Assembly (NCBI RefSeq): GCF_000002075.1
Contig: NW_004797315.1
Span: 1,097,319 to 1,161,318, forward strand
DNA: 64,000 nucleotides
Direction: 5' to 3'
Source of the DNA: Aplysia californica
Taxonomy: Eukaryota > Mollusca > Gastropoda > Aplysiida > Aplysiidae
Shown here: positions 53,368 through 63,961 of the stretch, in pieces
Position numbering within the stretch: the stretch's first letter is position 1
How the letters are laid out: the number at the start of each line of letters is the position of its first letter
Made by a program: the position numbers and the translations under genes
The notes under the pieces: generated by a model
What the model saw: only the letters and a program-made list of their open reading frames with translations
The model's database searches: none
Told to the model about the DNA's origin: nothing

Positions 53368-53658
53368 TCAATGAGGTATAGAATCCTTTTCATCAATAAC
53401 GCCACCATTACTGTCTTTCTCATTGTTAGCTTTTGTATTGTTGTTATTGTTCATGTCCAGAGCTTGGCTTTGCTTCTCCCACAGATGGGCATAGAGACTG
53501 TCTGGCTGAGACATGAGCTCCATATGAGAGCCTTGTTCTGCCACTCGACCTTTGTCCAGCACAAGAATCTGGTCTGCGTCCATCACCGTCGACAGGCGGT
53601 GAGCAATCACAATGGTGGTTTTACCTTGAGTAATCCGCCTCAAAGCTTGTAATATGTT
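53368..53658 (-). CDS. ABCB7: ABCB7 last exon: H-loop and C-terminal tail
   Basis: Encodes [20 protein letters not shown] and onward; the H-loop His is in [20 protein letters not shown]. The tail is Asn-rich ([19 protein letters not shown]) and ends DEKDSIPH before TGA at 53368-53370. It lacks the Cys-rich end that I recall for vertebrate ABCB7. Confidence 0.93.
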   Translation of the reverse strand, partial: NILQALRRITQGKTTIVIAHRLSTVMDADQILVLDKGRVAEQGSHMELMSQPDSLYAHLWEKQSQALDMNNNNNTKANNEKDSNGGVIDEKDSIPH

Positions 53659-56600
53659 CTGAAATTGGAGCACAAAAAGAAAAGTTGATGAAGAGAAGCA
53701 AAGCATAAAACTAAGGGTCATGTAGAACTGGAAAAGAAGCATTGGTCATCTATACCAACAACCCACAAAATAAAATACAGAAAGATGGGTAACTGCTGTT
53801 ATAAGATTTAGACAGTATGAAAAAAGAACAACCAAAGTAATCAACTCAGAAAAAACCCAATAAAAAACCAAAAAATATTTCACCTCCACTGAACAGGTGT
53901 ACCAGTAAGATAAGAACAGAGCGTTTAGAGAATGATATGAAACTAATACTCCTTCGGGAGCGGTAAGGTAGCTCCAAAGACTGCAACTCCAATTTAACAC
54001 ACATCGCCAACATGACTGTGGCCAAATAGGTGGAGTGCTATGAAAACTCCTCAAACTGGATGCCCTGTTCAGCATAATTCCAGAAATGCAACATACGGCC
54101 CAGAGATACATCCACAAACTTTGAACTGTGGGTAGTTGGTGCTCTGGTGTGGTTTGCTCCTTCATTCCGATCAAACATCTATCGTCCTTATCTCTTCTCC
54201 TTTTTGTGTTTGTTGTTCTCTTGTAACACCTCTAATCTTTGGCACTTATATGACCTAATTGTGTTGCAAGTACGCTTACTAAAACATAAAAAACTTTGGA
54301 TGGAAGTTGGTTCATTGGTCACTCATGCCACAAACAGATGAGCACAGAAGAGCAAACACATTCATACAAGGCTTCTTTACCTGCTCTGTGATTGTGTCAA
54401 GAGATGAGGTGGCTTCATCATAAACTATGATAGGAGAATCCTTCAAGATTGCTCGAGCTATTGCTACTCTCTGCTTTTCTCCTCCTGCAAAGACAAGACA
54501 TGATAAAAAGAAATATATATGAGAAATCACATGACAAGACAGAATATAAATATTATATCAAGACAATTTGAATAAGTAATGATTGATAACAAAAAAACCC
54601 AATACAAAATAAAACAAGACACAATAAGATAATGTCAAACAAGAAATTTAAAATACAGTAACATAACAAAATAAGTGATAAGAAGAGATAGAAAAAAAAA
54701 ATTTGTGAGGCAGCGTGGTGAAACCAGGCGCTCATCAAAATAAAGAAACTGAAGAAACTAGCATTTTTCCGCCAGTGAGGAAATTTTTATTGAATTTTCA
54801 TTTTTTGGATCAACAACTTTTAAGTCCATTTAAAATCACATTTCTTTGCTGATTTCACACACAAAAAACGTTGATAAGAGCCACAAAAAAGTACATTTTT
54901 TCGCTTTCCAAGTTCTCTCACGCTATAATATTTTCCAAACTTTGGCGGCCATTTTCTCGCTAATTGTACCTCTGAAACCGGGCCACCCCCACCTCCTTCT
55001 AATGCATATATTTCGACTTCTATTCGAGAAAGACGGACATTTTGTTCTTCGAAAGCAAGGCAAATGAACAAGCTTCATGATGGCACCAATAACTCCACAT
55101 GCCCCCAAATTTACGAGCGCCTGATTCCACCGCGCTGTGATGCATTTATCTACCAAAAGAAAAACCTAGCAGTCGTCTTTCACTGCTTCTACAACACAAG
55201 TCATAAGTGATATAAAATCTTGCCACCTTATTCTACACCTCAAAGCATTTTCTCAGAGACAATTAAAACAACAAAAAAAGAACACTTCATTCAATTAGTA
55301 CTGCAAACCATACATATTTTGTGTTCATCAATGCAGTGCACTTCTGATGACCTCAAATGATGTATTTTCATCTTCAATGTATTTCTTTTTTTTAATATTG
55401 TAAGCGCATTGGGGAAAAGCAGGAAAACTGATGAGATAAGTAACATAGATAAAGTGTTATTTTTCCAATGTCCATTGGAGACCATCTTAACCCTAGAACT
55501 GTACATGCATTTTGCTGTGCTGCCAGATGGGTTTTGTCTATTTTCATATGGTTCAGAAAAGGTTTCAAACTGTGCTTGGGAATAACAGGAAACCTATATA
55601 ACCATACATTTTCTGGAAGAATAATGAATGAGCAACATGACGAGCATTCTTTTTATTTTTGACAATTTTGAAATGACCTTTACTTGACCTTTGGTGATAT
55701 TTTAAATTTTCTAAAGTAAAAATGTGAAGTCAAAAGCATGATTAACCATGTTTTGTGGGGGTTTTTGTCTCAAAGTCTAGCTGCTTTGCTCTGTAGTGTT
55801 GCCTGTTCCTTTTCTTTCAGGAAATGTATACTTTTTACGGTGGCAGAAACTAAAGTGTTACTTTATCATCACATTTGTGACCCGATGTGGTTTTGAGTTA
55901 CCGGGATATTCTCGGCCGACCATAAAATATCACTATGAATCAGATGGTTGCCAAACTATTGATAACATGAATTACTACACCCAAATACTTAAATATTTTC
56001 TGAAAATATATTGAATGAGCTTCATCATGAGCATACTATAATATATGCTTTCAGTTTTTGAACAGAATGGAATGACTTTGACCTTGCCCTTTCATGACCT
56101 CTTCATATTCTTTTTTACTAAAAATTGCACCAAGAGGCACCAAAAGCCACTTTTTAGGAGATGAATATCTACATGACTTATTCTCAAGAGCAGAATATTT
56201 ATTTGTTTCTGAAAATGTGAACTTTTTTTGGTGTCAAATCATAAGTCACACTATATTGTTACTCTTAGGATGTGAATCTAGCTCAGTTTTGAAAACAAAA
56301 ATATTGACATCACTTATCAAGATTTTGTGCCTCTTCAAACAGCAGAATGTAATTGAAAACAGTGAAAAGTGAAAGTCAATATAGTTCTAAATGTAAAAAA
56401 GCTGTGAACAAAAAAGTGCAGTTGAGTGTGGCGTTGTCATATTAGATCTACGAATGGCTGATTATAGCAGACGTAACAGCACAAAAGCAGCCGACCGGCC
56501 AATAAAATCGGCAGACAGTTGTTAAAGGGTTAAAGGTGTCAAAAGGAACAATAAATGCTCTGAACTGCTCAGCCAAAATGTTCAGAGAAAAGAGTCTCTT

Positions 56601-59600
56601 GCAGGAGAAAACATTCTATAACATAATGTACCTGAAAGTTTCAGACCCCTTTCTCCAACCTGGGTCTCATATTTCTTGGGGAAACGATTCATGATAGCAT
56701 CGTGAATTTCTGCCATCTCGGCGGCTCTGTGAACATCTTCCTCTGGTGCAGACAGGTTCCCATACGCGATATTATGGTAGACAGTGTCATGGAAGAGAAC
56801 GCAGTCCTGAGAAAAGTTGTTGTAAAGAAGCAGTTTTGATATAGTCAACACAAATCAATAAAAGTATAGTTTCAGTAAGTGTTTTACGGCACTTTCAACA
56901 CAATAAGGTCATATAAGTGCCGAAGAATAGAGGTGTTACAAGAGAGTAACAAACACAAAAAAGAAGGAGGGGAGATAGAGACGATAGCTTTTTTATTGAA
57001 AAGAAGGAGAAAACCACACCAGAGCACCCACCAACCACCCACTAAAAGTACGGCTACCGGTGGGGGCTGTACAAGGACAGCACTCAAAAAGCCTGAATTG
57101 AACATTTGCTGTCATAGAGGGGGGTGGATGGAAGAGAAACTTAAGAGATCATTCAAAAAACAATTGAAATTGCCCAAGACAGCCATCCCATGTCATGAAG
57201 AAAACCGGTTGTCTTAGACAAGTGGATGTCTTGGACAGGGTCATTATAATACAGATAAATCGCGAGGGAGGAGTGGTAAGTGGTTGTATGTACAGGTGAT
57301 CGTCTTGAACAAGTGGCCTTCAGAGCAGATCATTCTTATGTATTTTTCAAACACGAGGTCTGTACCAAAAGAAAGTTTCCATGTTATATAATGTACTCGT
57401 TTTTCAAGTGAATACTATGAAATTTTATGCAATATTATTTCAACATGCGTATACTGTTAACACCAATTTTCACATCACTACACCATCTGAAAATTGTCAA
57501 TATGACACTTTGCTTACATTTACTTTCTTTGGTTTTCAAAATAAGATGTTCGTCAACTAATGCATGGTTCTTTTAGAGCAATCACCCAAAGAAATACATG
57601 ATGATCTTCTATGGGCATTGAATATTGATTGCCCCAGTATCTTAACAGTAAGAAAAAGGGGCAGAGAGATGAATATTTTTGCAGGTTCAAGATTCTGTTG
57701 AAGAAGACAGACGAAAAACTGTGAGAGATATCGCAGAAGTTGTTTTGTCAAAGGCGACAGTTCGTAGTATTTTTACGGATAATCTTAGGAAAGCAAAGCT
57801 TTTTACACAAAAAGTTCCTCATCTTCTGACTGATGAGCAAAAGGAAGACCAAGTGTGCTACGAACATGGTTTTTGTCCACCTGGTACGGAATAAAGGGAC
57901 AGATTTTTTAAAACAAAAATCGTAACAGGTGATGAAACATGGGTGTATTCATGGGATCAGAACTGAAAAGACAATCAGCAAAATGGAGAAACCCAGGATC
58001 ATCACGATCCTAGACAGTGTGAAGCAAGCAAGGTGCTCTGTAAGGGATGTACATCATGTTTTCTGATCACAAAGGTGTAGTTTTGAACTGGCTGGTTCCC
58101 ATTGGCACAACAGTCAATGTTGACAATAATAAGATGGTTCTTGATACAAAGCTGAGACCAGCAATCAGAAGAAAACGACTGGGCCACCTTGAGCAAAGCG
58201 TTTTCCTCCATCATGACAATGTGCTTGTGCACACAGCTCAAAATGTCATTGATCTCCTGAACTCCAGGCCATGGGAAATCCTTGAACATCCCTGCTATTC
58301 TCCAGACTTCACACCATGCGACTTTCATTTCTCCCCCAAAATCAAAGAAGGACTGAAGGGGCAGCAATTTATAGACAAGGAAGACATTGTGCTCGAAAAA
58401 AAATACGGCGCTAGGGATGCTGGTTACATCGGATAAAAAACTGTTAGGAAACATGTTTCTGTTGGTATGCACAAAATTTCATGTCTGTAAAATAAAAAAA
58501 GTTGATCCATGAAAACACACAACTTTTCAACAATTTTTCACATTACCAACAACACATTACACTCACACAGGTCTCTCAAACTGACAAAAGGATAGGCATG
58601 TCGTAAGGAGAGAAACTCTCAATAAAATATGCACGTGATGTGAAAACATTTTACTTGAAACAACATCAAGAGGCATTTTCATTTCCAACTTTGAGAGTAC
58701 AAAGTCTGAGATTGTTTGAGACTTTTAGATGACCTTTTATTGCACTTCTCTGAGATATATGGCTTTCAGTTTGATTGCAAACAAGGTATTTGTTTCAAAA
58801 GTTCAGACCTGTGGCACAACACCAATGGCTTTTCTGACGCTGTCCAAATCAACTTCATTGATTTCCTGACCATTGATTAGGATCTGTCCCTCCACTGGGT
58901 CGTAGAACCGGTACAGCAATCGCACGATTGTTGACTTTCTGAAAAAGAATTAAGAACATTTTTAAAAAGAACTTCTGTTAATTCTAGCTTCAAGATGGAC
59001 CCATCACCAAAATGCTGGCTCAAGACGCAAACCAAGTTTTCCACTGGTTTTATATCTGCATTTCATCATTACATTGTCAGGTGCACTTAACTGCTGCGAG
59101 TCTACTCACACAGAGTAAGTGCTTTTTGGGTAAATGGCCCATTTTCCAACTAAAATGCGGTGCCCCCCCCCCCCCACACACACACAAATACACACTTCAG
59201 GAGGATAAATACTGTGTTTGAAGGTTCTCCTAATTAATATATCAACAACAGTAATCTTTAAAAATTAACTAAGAGGCTCTGTGAGACACTGCACCGATTA
59301 TTAAAGTAATTTTGGCAACTTAACGTCAAAGATTTTCAATCTAACTGACGCAAAGCCCAATACAGTCGAACCTGCCCTGACGGCCACCTCTATAAGACGG
59401 CCACTTACCATTTCCCCCCTTGCGTTATTTCTACATAATTTAACGGTGTAAAATGGGCACCTGTCCAACGCGGCCGCAACCACCATATTTTAACACACAA
59501 CCCCTATCACACCAAACAATAACACTTGTCTTAGACGGCCACCTTAGTGACTCCATTACGTTTTGTCATAAATCATGCATTGGCCCCCCGACGTTGTGGG

Positions 59601-62600
59601 TGAGGCGTCATAATCCAATCACCTGTCGTTGTTGTTAGGTAGTCTCTCCAACAGATCATGTTGCATAGCCCCCTCCCACTGTTGACCAATAGGTAGCAAA
59701 TTTTCAGCTGCTAATGAGGTAAGCGTATGATCCCTCATAACTCATACACAAATTGTAAGTGAGATGAGTGGTCACTGTTTACCCAGTCTGTAACAAAGTA
59801 ACAATGGACGTCAGCATGAACTTGTGACAGAAGTGTCGCTCGTTCTCCGAGTGGTGGCGACCCGTGTGTTTGTTTTACCATAGCACTCGGTCCATTTGGT
59901 TTTATTGTCACACTTGCACAAAAGCAGCAACAAAAGAACACCCCCCCCCCCCCAGCGAAAACAACAACAACAATATCAACAACAACAACAATGCAGCTAC
60001 TTTCGGTTGGGACCTCAGAAAGGAATGGTTTGTTTTCTTCATCTTGATCAGTCCTGCTTAAGACGGCCACCTGTCTTATACGGCCACTTTCCTCCTTGAC
60101 AATGGGTGGCCGTCTTAAACAGGTTTGACTGTATATTGACTCATTATACCCGAGAGTCTGCTTCTAGCGGCCGAAACTTCTGCCCAAAATGATGAGTGGC
60201 CATTTCCAGTGGCTGGCGTTGGCCAGGGTCATGCACATAGATAGTAAGGAGTTTCTCATCAACACAGCTGTGAATGTGAATGATAAAACTTTGTATGAAG
60301 CTTCTCTAAGGGAAGCTACACTCCTTTTTCTTTATGTTTATGTCCATTCTTTGTCTTGAGTCAAAGTGCACGTTGTGAAAGTAGTAGAGTCTAGTTGAAA
60401 AAAAAAATCAATTCCGTCAAACTGTGGAAATCAATTCCTGAATCAATGATTTAATTCTTTCCCAACTCCTTCACAGCAGGAGCTCAAGCCTTCATACTTT
60501 GGGACCAAGGGTTAAATAACCTGCGAAAAATGCCTGAAAGAATATGTAACTGCACAAATTACAGTTACTCTAAATGCTAGTCAAACTCCTTACATTAGAC
60601 TATAAAAACCCCACTTCGTACAATCTCCAACACTTATTGTCTCCTCCTAGTGAGAACACAAAAGAACATTTAAAAAAAAGAAAACAGGCAAAAGGCGATT
60701 ACAACTCAAAAAGCATTGCAACATCATCAACTTATACTTATATATCATCCGCAGACCAAAAGGAAAAAAAATCCCAAAAATCTTGAGCTTCAAGACCAGG
60801 AGTGAAAGTGCAGGTTCATGAACCTGTCAAAACACATTACGTTTTCAGGAACTCACATTTAGGTACTGAAAAAAAAAAGTTGAGAGAGAAGGGAGTAAAA
60901 ATCTGGAAACTACCGGTACCCAATTCTACAGCACAAGTACAGTCGACTCCACTTGTGTTGAACTCGCTTGAGTTGATCTTCGGTTAAGTTAATCTTTTTC
61001 TCGGGTCCTGGCACCTCTTCTTCTTTATAGGTCCCAATGGTTAAGTTGGACTTCGGACGGGATTATCTTTTTTTTAAGTCCCCCAACGACATCAAAAGCA
61101 AGATATACCAGCTTACCCGGATCCACTGCCCCCCACAATGGCCACCTTTTTCCCAGAGGGCACTGTGAAGCTGAGACCATTCAGAATCCTCTGTCCCTTG
61201 ACATACTCAAAGTAGACATCTTGGAAGGTGATAGCAGACTCTGTGGGTGTGACCTGCAGTACTGGAGCATTCAGCTTGTTCTGAGGACAAGAACAATGGC
61301 CTGAATATCACCTTAGTCGTTTCACAACAGCTCTCATACACCCATTGATGATGATAATTGTTCCACAAAAACTTGTACACACACGCACAGACACACACAC
61401 ACGTGTATGTGTGTAGTCACCATGGGTTGAAAAAAGGTTTTGTCTAAGAAAGGTGGACTTCTTGGAGTCATTTTAATATAGAAAAAAAATACAGGGGGGG
61501 GGGAAGAAGAGGGTTGGGTGAAGAGATTGCCAGCAATAGACAGAAGAGCACAGCTGTGTACACATAATTATCCTATCTGGGGGGGAGCATTGGGAAATTA
61601 TCTTTTGTACAGGTGATTGTCTTAGACAGGTGGCTGTTGGAGTAGGTTTGACTGTACCTGTTTGGTGGGTTCATGCTCACCTAGATGGTCTGTTTTAGTA
61701 AGAGTTTACGGCAACATTAATAGGTCAAATAAGTGCTTCAGATTAGAGGTGTTACAAGAGAGTAACAAACACAAAAAAGAAGGAGGAGAAATAAGGGCAA
61801 CAGATGTTTGATCGGAAAGAAGGAGCAGACCACACCAGAGCAACCACCAGCTACCCACTCACCTGGATGTTAGGAGACATGTTCAGCAGGCTGAACATGG
61901 TGTGCATGTCAATGAGCGACTGTCTCACTTCTCTGTACACAGAACCAAGGAAGTTTAGAGGCAACGATAGCTGGAACAGCAGTCCGTTGACCATCACTAA
62001 GTCTCCAACAGTCATAGTACCTGGAATACCAATTATGAGTTTTTTTTTAAGTTTTAGTAGAGGTTTTACGGCGCTCGCAACTGCATAAGGTCATATGAGC
62101 ACCAAGGGGTGGATGTCAACAGAGAAGTCCTTACAGGGAATCAGACTTACTCTGCTCACCTCTCTAGCTTCAACAGCGCAAAGTCTGCTTCAACTATCAA
62201 GGCACCCTGGAAATGGCGGGTCACAAGAGTGTGACAAACATACAAAAGAAGTAGAGGAAAAGTGACAATAGTAAGGATTTGGAAAGAAAAAGCAGCAGTT
62301 CCCTGTTATAGATCAGGCACAGTTATAAGCGTGACATTGATGAATCAGCCCATTTACAATTCTACTGTGCATGAACAAGAAATGTCCCCCCTTTGGGAAT
62401 GGCCTGAAGAGTGGGGGGGGGGGGGGTGATTATGAGTTTGAGTTTGACTTTGAGCAAAGGTTTTTTATAGCTACAGTGAGAGTTTTACAGCACTCGCAAC
62501 ACAATAAGGTCATACAGATGCCAAAGATTAGAGGTGTTGATGGAGTAACGTACAAACAAAAGAAAAGAGGAGAGATGAGGACGATAGATGTTTGATAGGA

Positions 62601-62815
62601 AAGGAGGAGCAAACCACATCAGAGCACATGCCAACCACCCACCATGAGTAATGAGAACCACATAGACACAATAATGGTCATATAATGCAGGGACGAAGCA
62701 AGATCTATAGACAGAAAAAAACAGAGGGAAAGCAAAGAGGAGAAAGAGAGAGAGAGAGAGAAAGAGATGGGCAGAGAGAGAAGGAGAGAGAGAGAAACAG
62801 AGGGGTGGAGAGAGG

Positions 62816-62856
<41 letters not shown>

Positions 62857-63961
62857 GGAGAGAGGGAGAGAGATAAAGAGAGAAAGAGAGAAAGATGGAG
62901 AGAGAAAAAGAGAACAATGTTGTCTAATCTGTCATGTTTCAACAACTCGAGAAAATACCCAAGAACTTGAGTAAATAAAACACAAATGTCCCCTTAAAAA
63001 AATTATTTTAAAAAATCATTTGGTATAAATAAGGGATCTATTTCAATGTCACATTTGAAAAACATGTTAGACCTATACATGATCAAATTATTTTTTTTTA
63101 TGATTTGGAACGTGAAAGGATTACCATCTTTTGAAAATTTTCTAAAAAGAGATAAACCACAATAAATGAATGCACGAAAAGTTTTCATAAAGTTGAATTA
63201 ACTCTATGCTCTATGAGAGGTGCACCAAAGTTTGCCAGAGCTTCTTACAATACTACAAGATATGAAGCAAAAAACTACAAGGAAAAAAGACAGAACATCT
63301 TAAAATACCACCTTTTATCTGTATGAGGCTTCTTTGAAAAAAAAAAAAAAAGATTATTTTATTAAAAGCAAAATGAACTGATGTATCAAGAAGAAAGTTA
63401 GCATAACAACGACAAAGAGAATATGATTTTCTTTTTAAAAATCAGATGCAGAAGAAAAGACAAGCAAAAGTAATTTAGTTTTAGAATGAGTTTTACAGTA
63501 TTTGCAACACAATAAGGTCCTATAAGTGCCGAAGAATAGAGGTGTTACAAGAGAGTAACAAACACAAAAAAGAAGGAGGAGAGATCAGGACAATAGATGT
63601 TTGATAGGAAAGAAGGAAAAAAACCACACCAGAGCATCCGCTAACCCAAAATAAGGCAAAGAAAACATTACGTTAAGTGAGGCAAAATTAAAGGTAAGAA
63701 AAGGGACGTTAAGGACAGACACAGTAACGCAGGAAGAAGGTAAGGCAGCAAAAGGGGAAAAATCAAGTAAAGACATCTTCACTAACCTGCCATGATGTTT
63801 TGACTAGCCATAATCATGACGGCAGTGAGGCCGACACTAAACACAGCATTCTGCCCCCAGTTCAACATTGCCAGGCTCACAGTTGTTTTGAGGGAAGCGT
63901 CTTCATACGTCTTTAAGTACTTATCATACTGGTCAGCCTCATACTTCTCATTGTTGAAATA
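53368..63961 (-). CDS. ABCB7: ABCB7 mitochondrial ABC half-transporter, last seven exons (398 aa visible)
   Basis: Exons on the minus strand: 63787-63961, 61863-62020, 61117-61280, 58809-58938, 56632-56806, 54381-54484 and 53368-53658. All introns are GT-AG, phases agree, and the coding sum is 1197 nt. The family exports a glutathione-linked sulfur or Fe-S precursor from the mitochondrial matrix for cytosolic Fe-S protein assembly; it works as a dimer in the inner membrane. Visible parts are the end of the transmembrane domain ([40 protein letters not shown]), Walker A GGSGSGKST (split by an intron), the Q-loop Gln at another exon end, signature LSGGEKQ, Walker [10 protein letters not shown]-loop SSLD and H-loop IAHRLST. 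Identity to vertebrate ABCB7 is much closer than to ABCB6 (e.g. [41 protein letters not shown]). The 5' exons, including the targeting peptide, are beyond the window. Confidence 0.95.
54124..54290 (+). mobile_element. SINE-B with target duplication, antisense to ABCB7
   Basis: AAACTTTG flanks both sides (54116-54123 and 54291-54298). The tail stem GGCACTT pairs with AAGTAC, partly eroded. It is the only SINE-B in the window antisense to the gene that holds it. Confidence 0.85.
54381..54484 (-). CDS. ABCB7: ABCB7 exon: signature, Walker B and D-loop
   Basis: Encodes [20 protein letters not shown] and onward to SSLDTITEQ. The catalytic Glu follows the Walker B Asp. Acceptor CTTTGCAG, donor GAGCAG|GTAAAG. 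Confidence 0.94.
54702..55146. mobile_element. TIR MITE family 1, copy 6 (about 445 bp)
   Basis: Left TTTGTGAGGCAGCGTGGTGA, right CCACCGCGCTGTGATGCATT, inverted. The interior matches copies 3 and 5 (GTTGATAAGAGCC, ATTTTCTCGCTAATTGTACC). It sits in an ABCB7 intron. Confidence 0.82.
55491..56529. mobile_element. piggyBac-like MITE (about 1.04 kb)
   Basis: TTAA at 55487-55490 and 56530-56533. The ends start CCCTAGAACTGTAC and, inverted, CCCTTTAACAACTGTC. Family style (TTAACCCT) is typical of piggyBac relatives. The inverted repeat is short and imperfect. No transposase. Confidence 0.7.
56632..56806 (-). CDS. ABCB7: ABCB7 exon: helical subdomain to signature
   Basis: Encodes [20 protein letters not shown] and onward to [11 protein letters not shown]. 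Acceptor AACTTTTCTCAG, donor TTTCAG|GTACAT, phase 1; the signature LSGGEKQ is split here. Confidence 0.94.
56867..57043 (-). mobile_element. SINE-B with target duplication
   Basis: AAAAGTA flanks both sides (56860-56866 and 57044-57050). Perfect 8-bp hairpin arms CGGCACTT (56887-56894) and AAGTGCCG (56915-56922). In sense with ABCB7. Confidence 0.85.
57205..57320. mobile_element. Tigger-like fragment
   Basis: GGTTGTCTTAGACAAGTGG, TACAGGTGATCGTCTTGAAC and GTGGCC resemble the right part of the fragment at 61425-61655 and the ends of the element at 59363. Ends not defined. Confidence 0.5.
57363..58514 (+). mobile_element. Mariner element (DD34D type), inactive
   Basis: Transposase pieces in order: an HTH region with [19 protein letters not shown] near 57595-57655, then [44 protein letters not shown] (first Asp), [34 protein letters not shown] (second Asp) and [13 protein letters not shown] (third Asp). 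The spacing between the second and third Asp is 34 residues, the mariner value. There are several stops and frame changes, so no full enzyme is made. Imperfect ends: ACCAAAAGAAAGTTTCCATG on the left and AAAAAAAGTTGATCCATG on the right. It lies in the ABCB7 intron on the opposite strand to the gene. Boundaries are approximate. Confidence 0.82.
58809..58938 (-). CDS. ABCB7: ABCB7 exon: Walker A Lys to Q-loop
   Basis: Encodes [20 protein letters not shown] and onward to RKAIGVVPQ. The split codon GG/A completes the Gly before the catalytic Lys. Donor CCACAG|GTCTGA. Confidence 0.94.
59363..60131. mobile_element. Tigger-like MITE (769 bp)
   Basis: Left CAGTCGAACCTGCCCTGACG (continuing GCCACC), right TCTTAAACAGGTTTGACTG preceded by GGTGGCCG; inverted, with TA on both sides. 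The words GACGGCCACC and CTTATACGGCCAC recur as subterminal repeats at both ends. A CAA-repeat near 59960-59990 gives poly-Asn or poly-Gln frames that are not genes. Confidence 0.83.
60940..61080 (+). mobile_element. One end of a Tigger-like element
   Basis: TA followed by CAGTCGACTCCACTTGTGTT and repeated GTTGA/GTTAAG words up to about 61080, just short of the ABCB7 exon at 61117. No opposite end found. Confidence 0.5.
61117..61280 (-). CDS. ABCB7: ABCB7 exon: start of nucleotide-binding domain and Walker A
   Basis: Encodes [20 protein letters not shown] and onward to [12 protein letters not shown]. It contains the A-loop aromatic in VYFEY and the first part of Walker A. Acceptor TTGTCCTCAG, donor TCCGG|GTAAGC, phase 2. 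Confidence 0.94.
61425..61655. mobile_element. Tigger-like remnant
   Basis: Ends GTAGGTTTGACTGTA with TGTCTTAGACAGGTGGC before it. The left part has TTGTCTAAGAAAGGTGGAC. It belongs with the element at 59363 and the fragment at 57205. Confidence 0.6.
61688..61857 (-). mobile_element. SINE-B inserted at an ABCB7 splice donor
   Basis: On the minus strand the head is TGGGTAGCTGGTGGTTGCTC and the body has TCTTGTAACACCTCTAATC. Target duplications CTCACCTAGATG (61676-61687) and CTCACCTGGATG (61858-61869), 12 bp with one mismatch, contain the exon end and the GTGAG donor. In sense with ABCB7. Confidence 0.88.
61863..62020 (-). CDS. ABCB7: ABCB7 exon: last transmembrane helix and linker
   Basis: Encodes [20 protein letters not shown] and onward to LLNMSPNIQ. 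Acceptor GGTATTCCAG, donor CAG|GTGAGT. The donor lies within the 12-bp target duplication of a SINE-B that begins five bases into the intron. Confidence 0.94.
62054..62295 (-). mobile_element. SINE-B, disrupted copy
   Basis: The tail with the GTTTTACGGCGCTCGCAACT hairpin region lies at 62065-62105. The body resumes near 62222 (TCACAAGAGTGTGACAAAC). About 110 bp of unrelated sequence lies between. The head is poor. Confidence 0.6.
62480..62645 (-). mobile_element. SINE-B copy
   Basis: GTTTTACAGCACTCGCAACA, ATTAGAGGTGTT, GATAGATGTTTGATAGGAAA and ACCACATCAGAGCACATGCC match the family. In sense with ABCB7. Target duplication not resolved. Confidence 0.8.
62735..62912. repeat. GA-rich microsatellite
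   Basis: GAGA runs with GGGA, GAAA and ACGG interruptions. The long Ser-Leu and Arg-Glu frames are low-complexity artefacts. Confidence 0.93.
63480..63645 (-). mobile_element. SINE-B copy
   Basis: GAGTTTTACAGTATTTGCAA, GAGGTGTTACAAGAGAGTAA, GATGTTTGATAGGAAAGAAG and ACCACACCAGAGCATCCGC match the family. It lies about 140 bp downstream of the ABCB7 exon at 63787, in sense. Confidence 0.8.
63787..63961 (-). CDS. ABCB7: ABCB7 exon: transmembrane region
   Basis: Encodes [20 protein letters not shown] and onward to MASQNIMA. Acceptor TCATTCCAG, donor GGCAG|GTTAGT; enters in phase 0 and leaves in phase 1. It is the most 5' exon in the window. Confidence 0.93.

Noticed and set aside
58002-58472. 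156-codon minus-strand open frame
   Set aside because: Antisense shadow of the mariner transposase, which carries the DD34D motifs on the plus strand.
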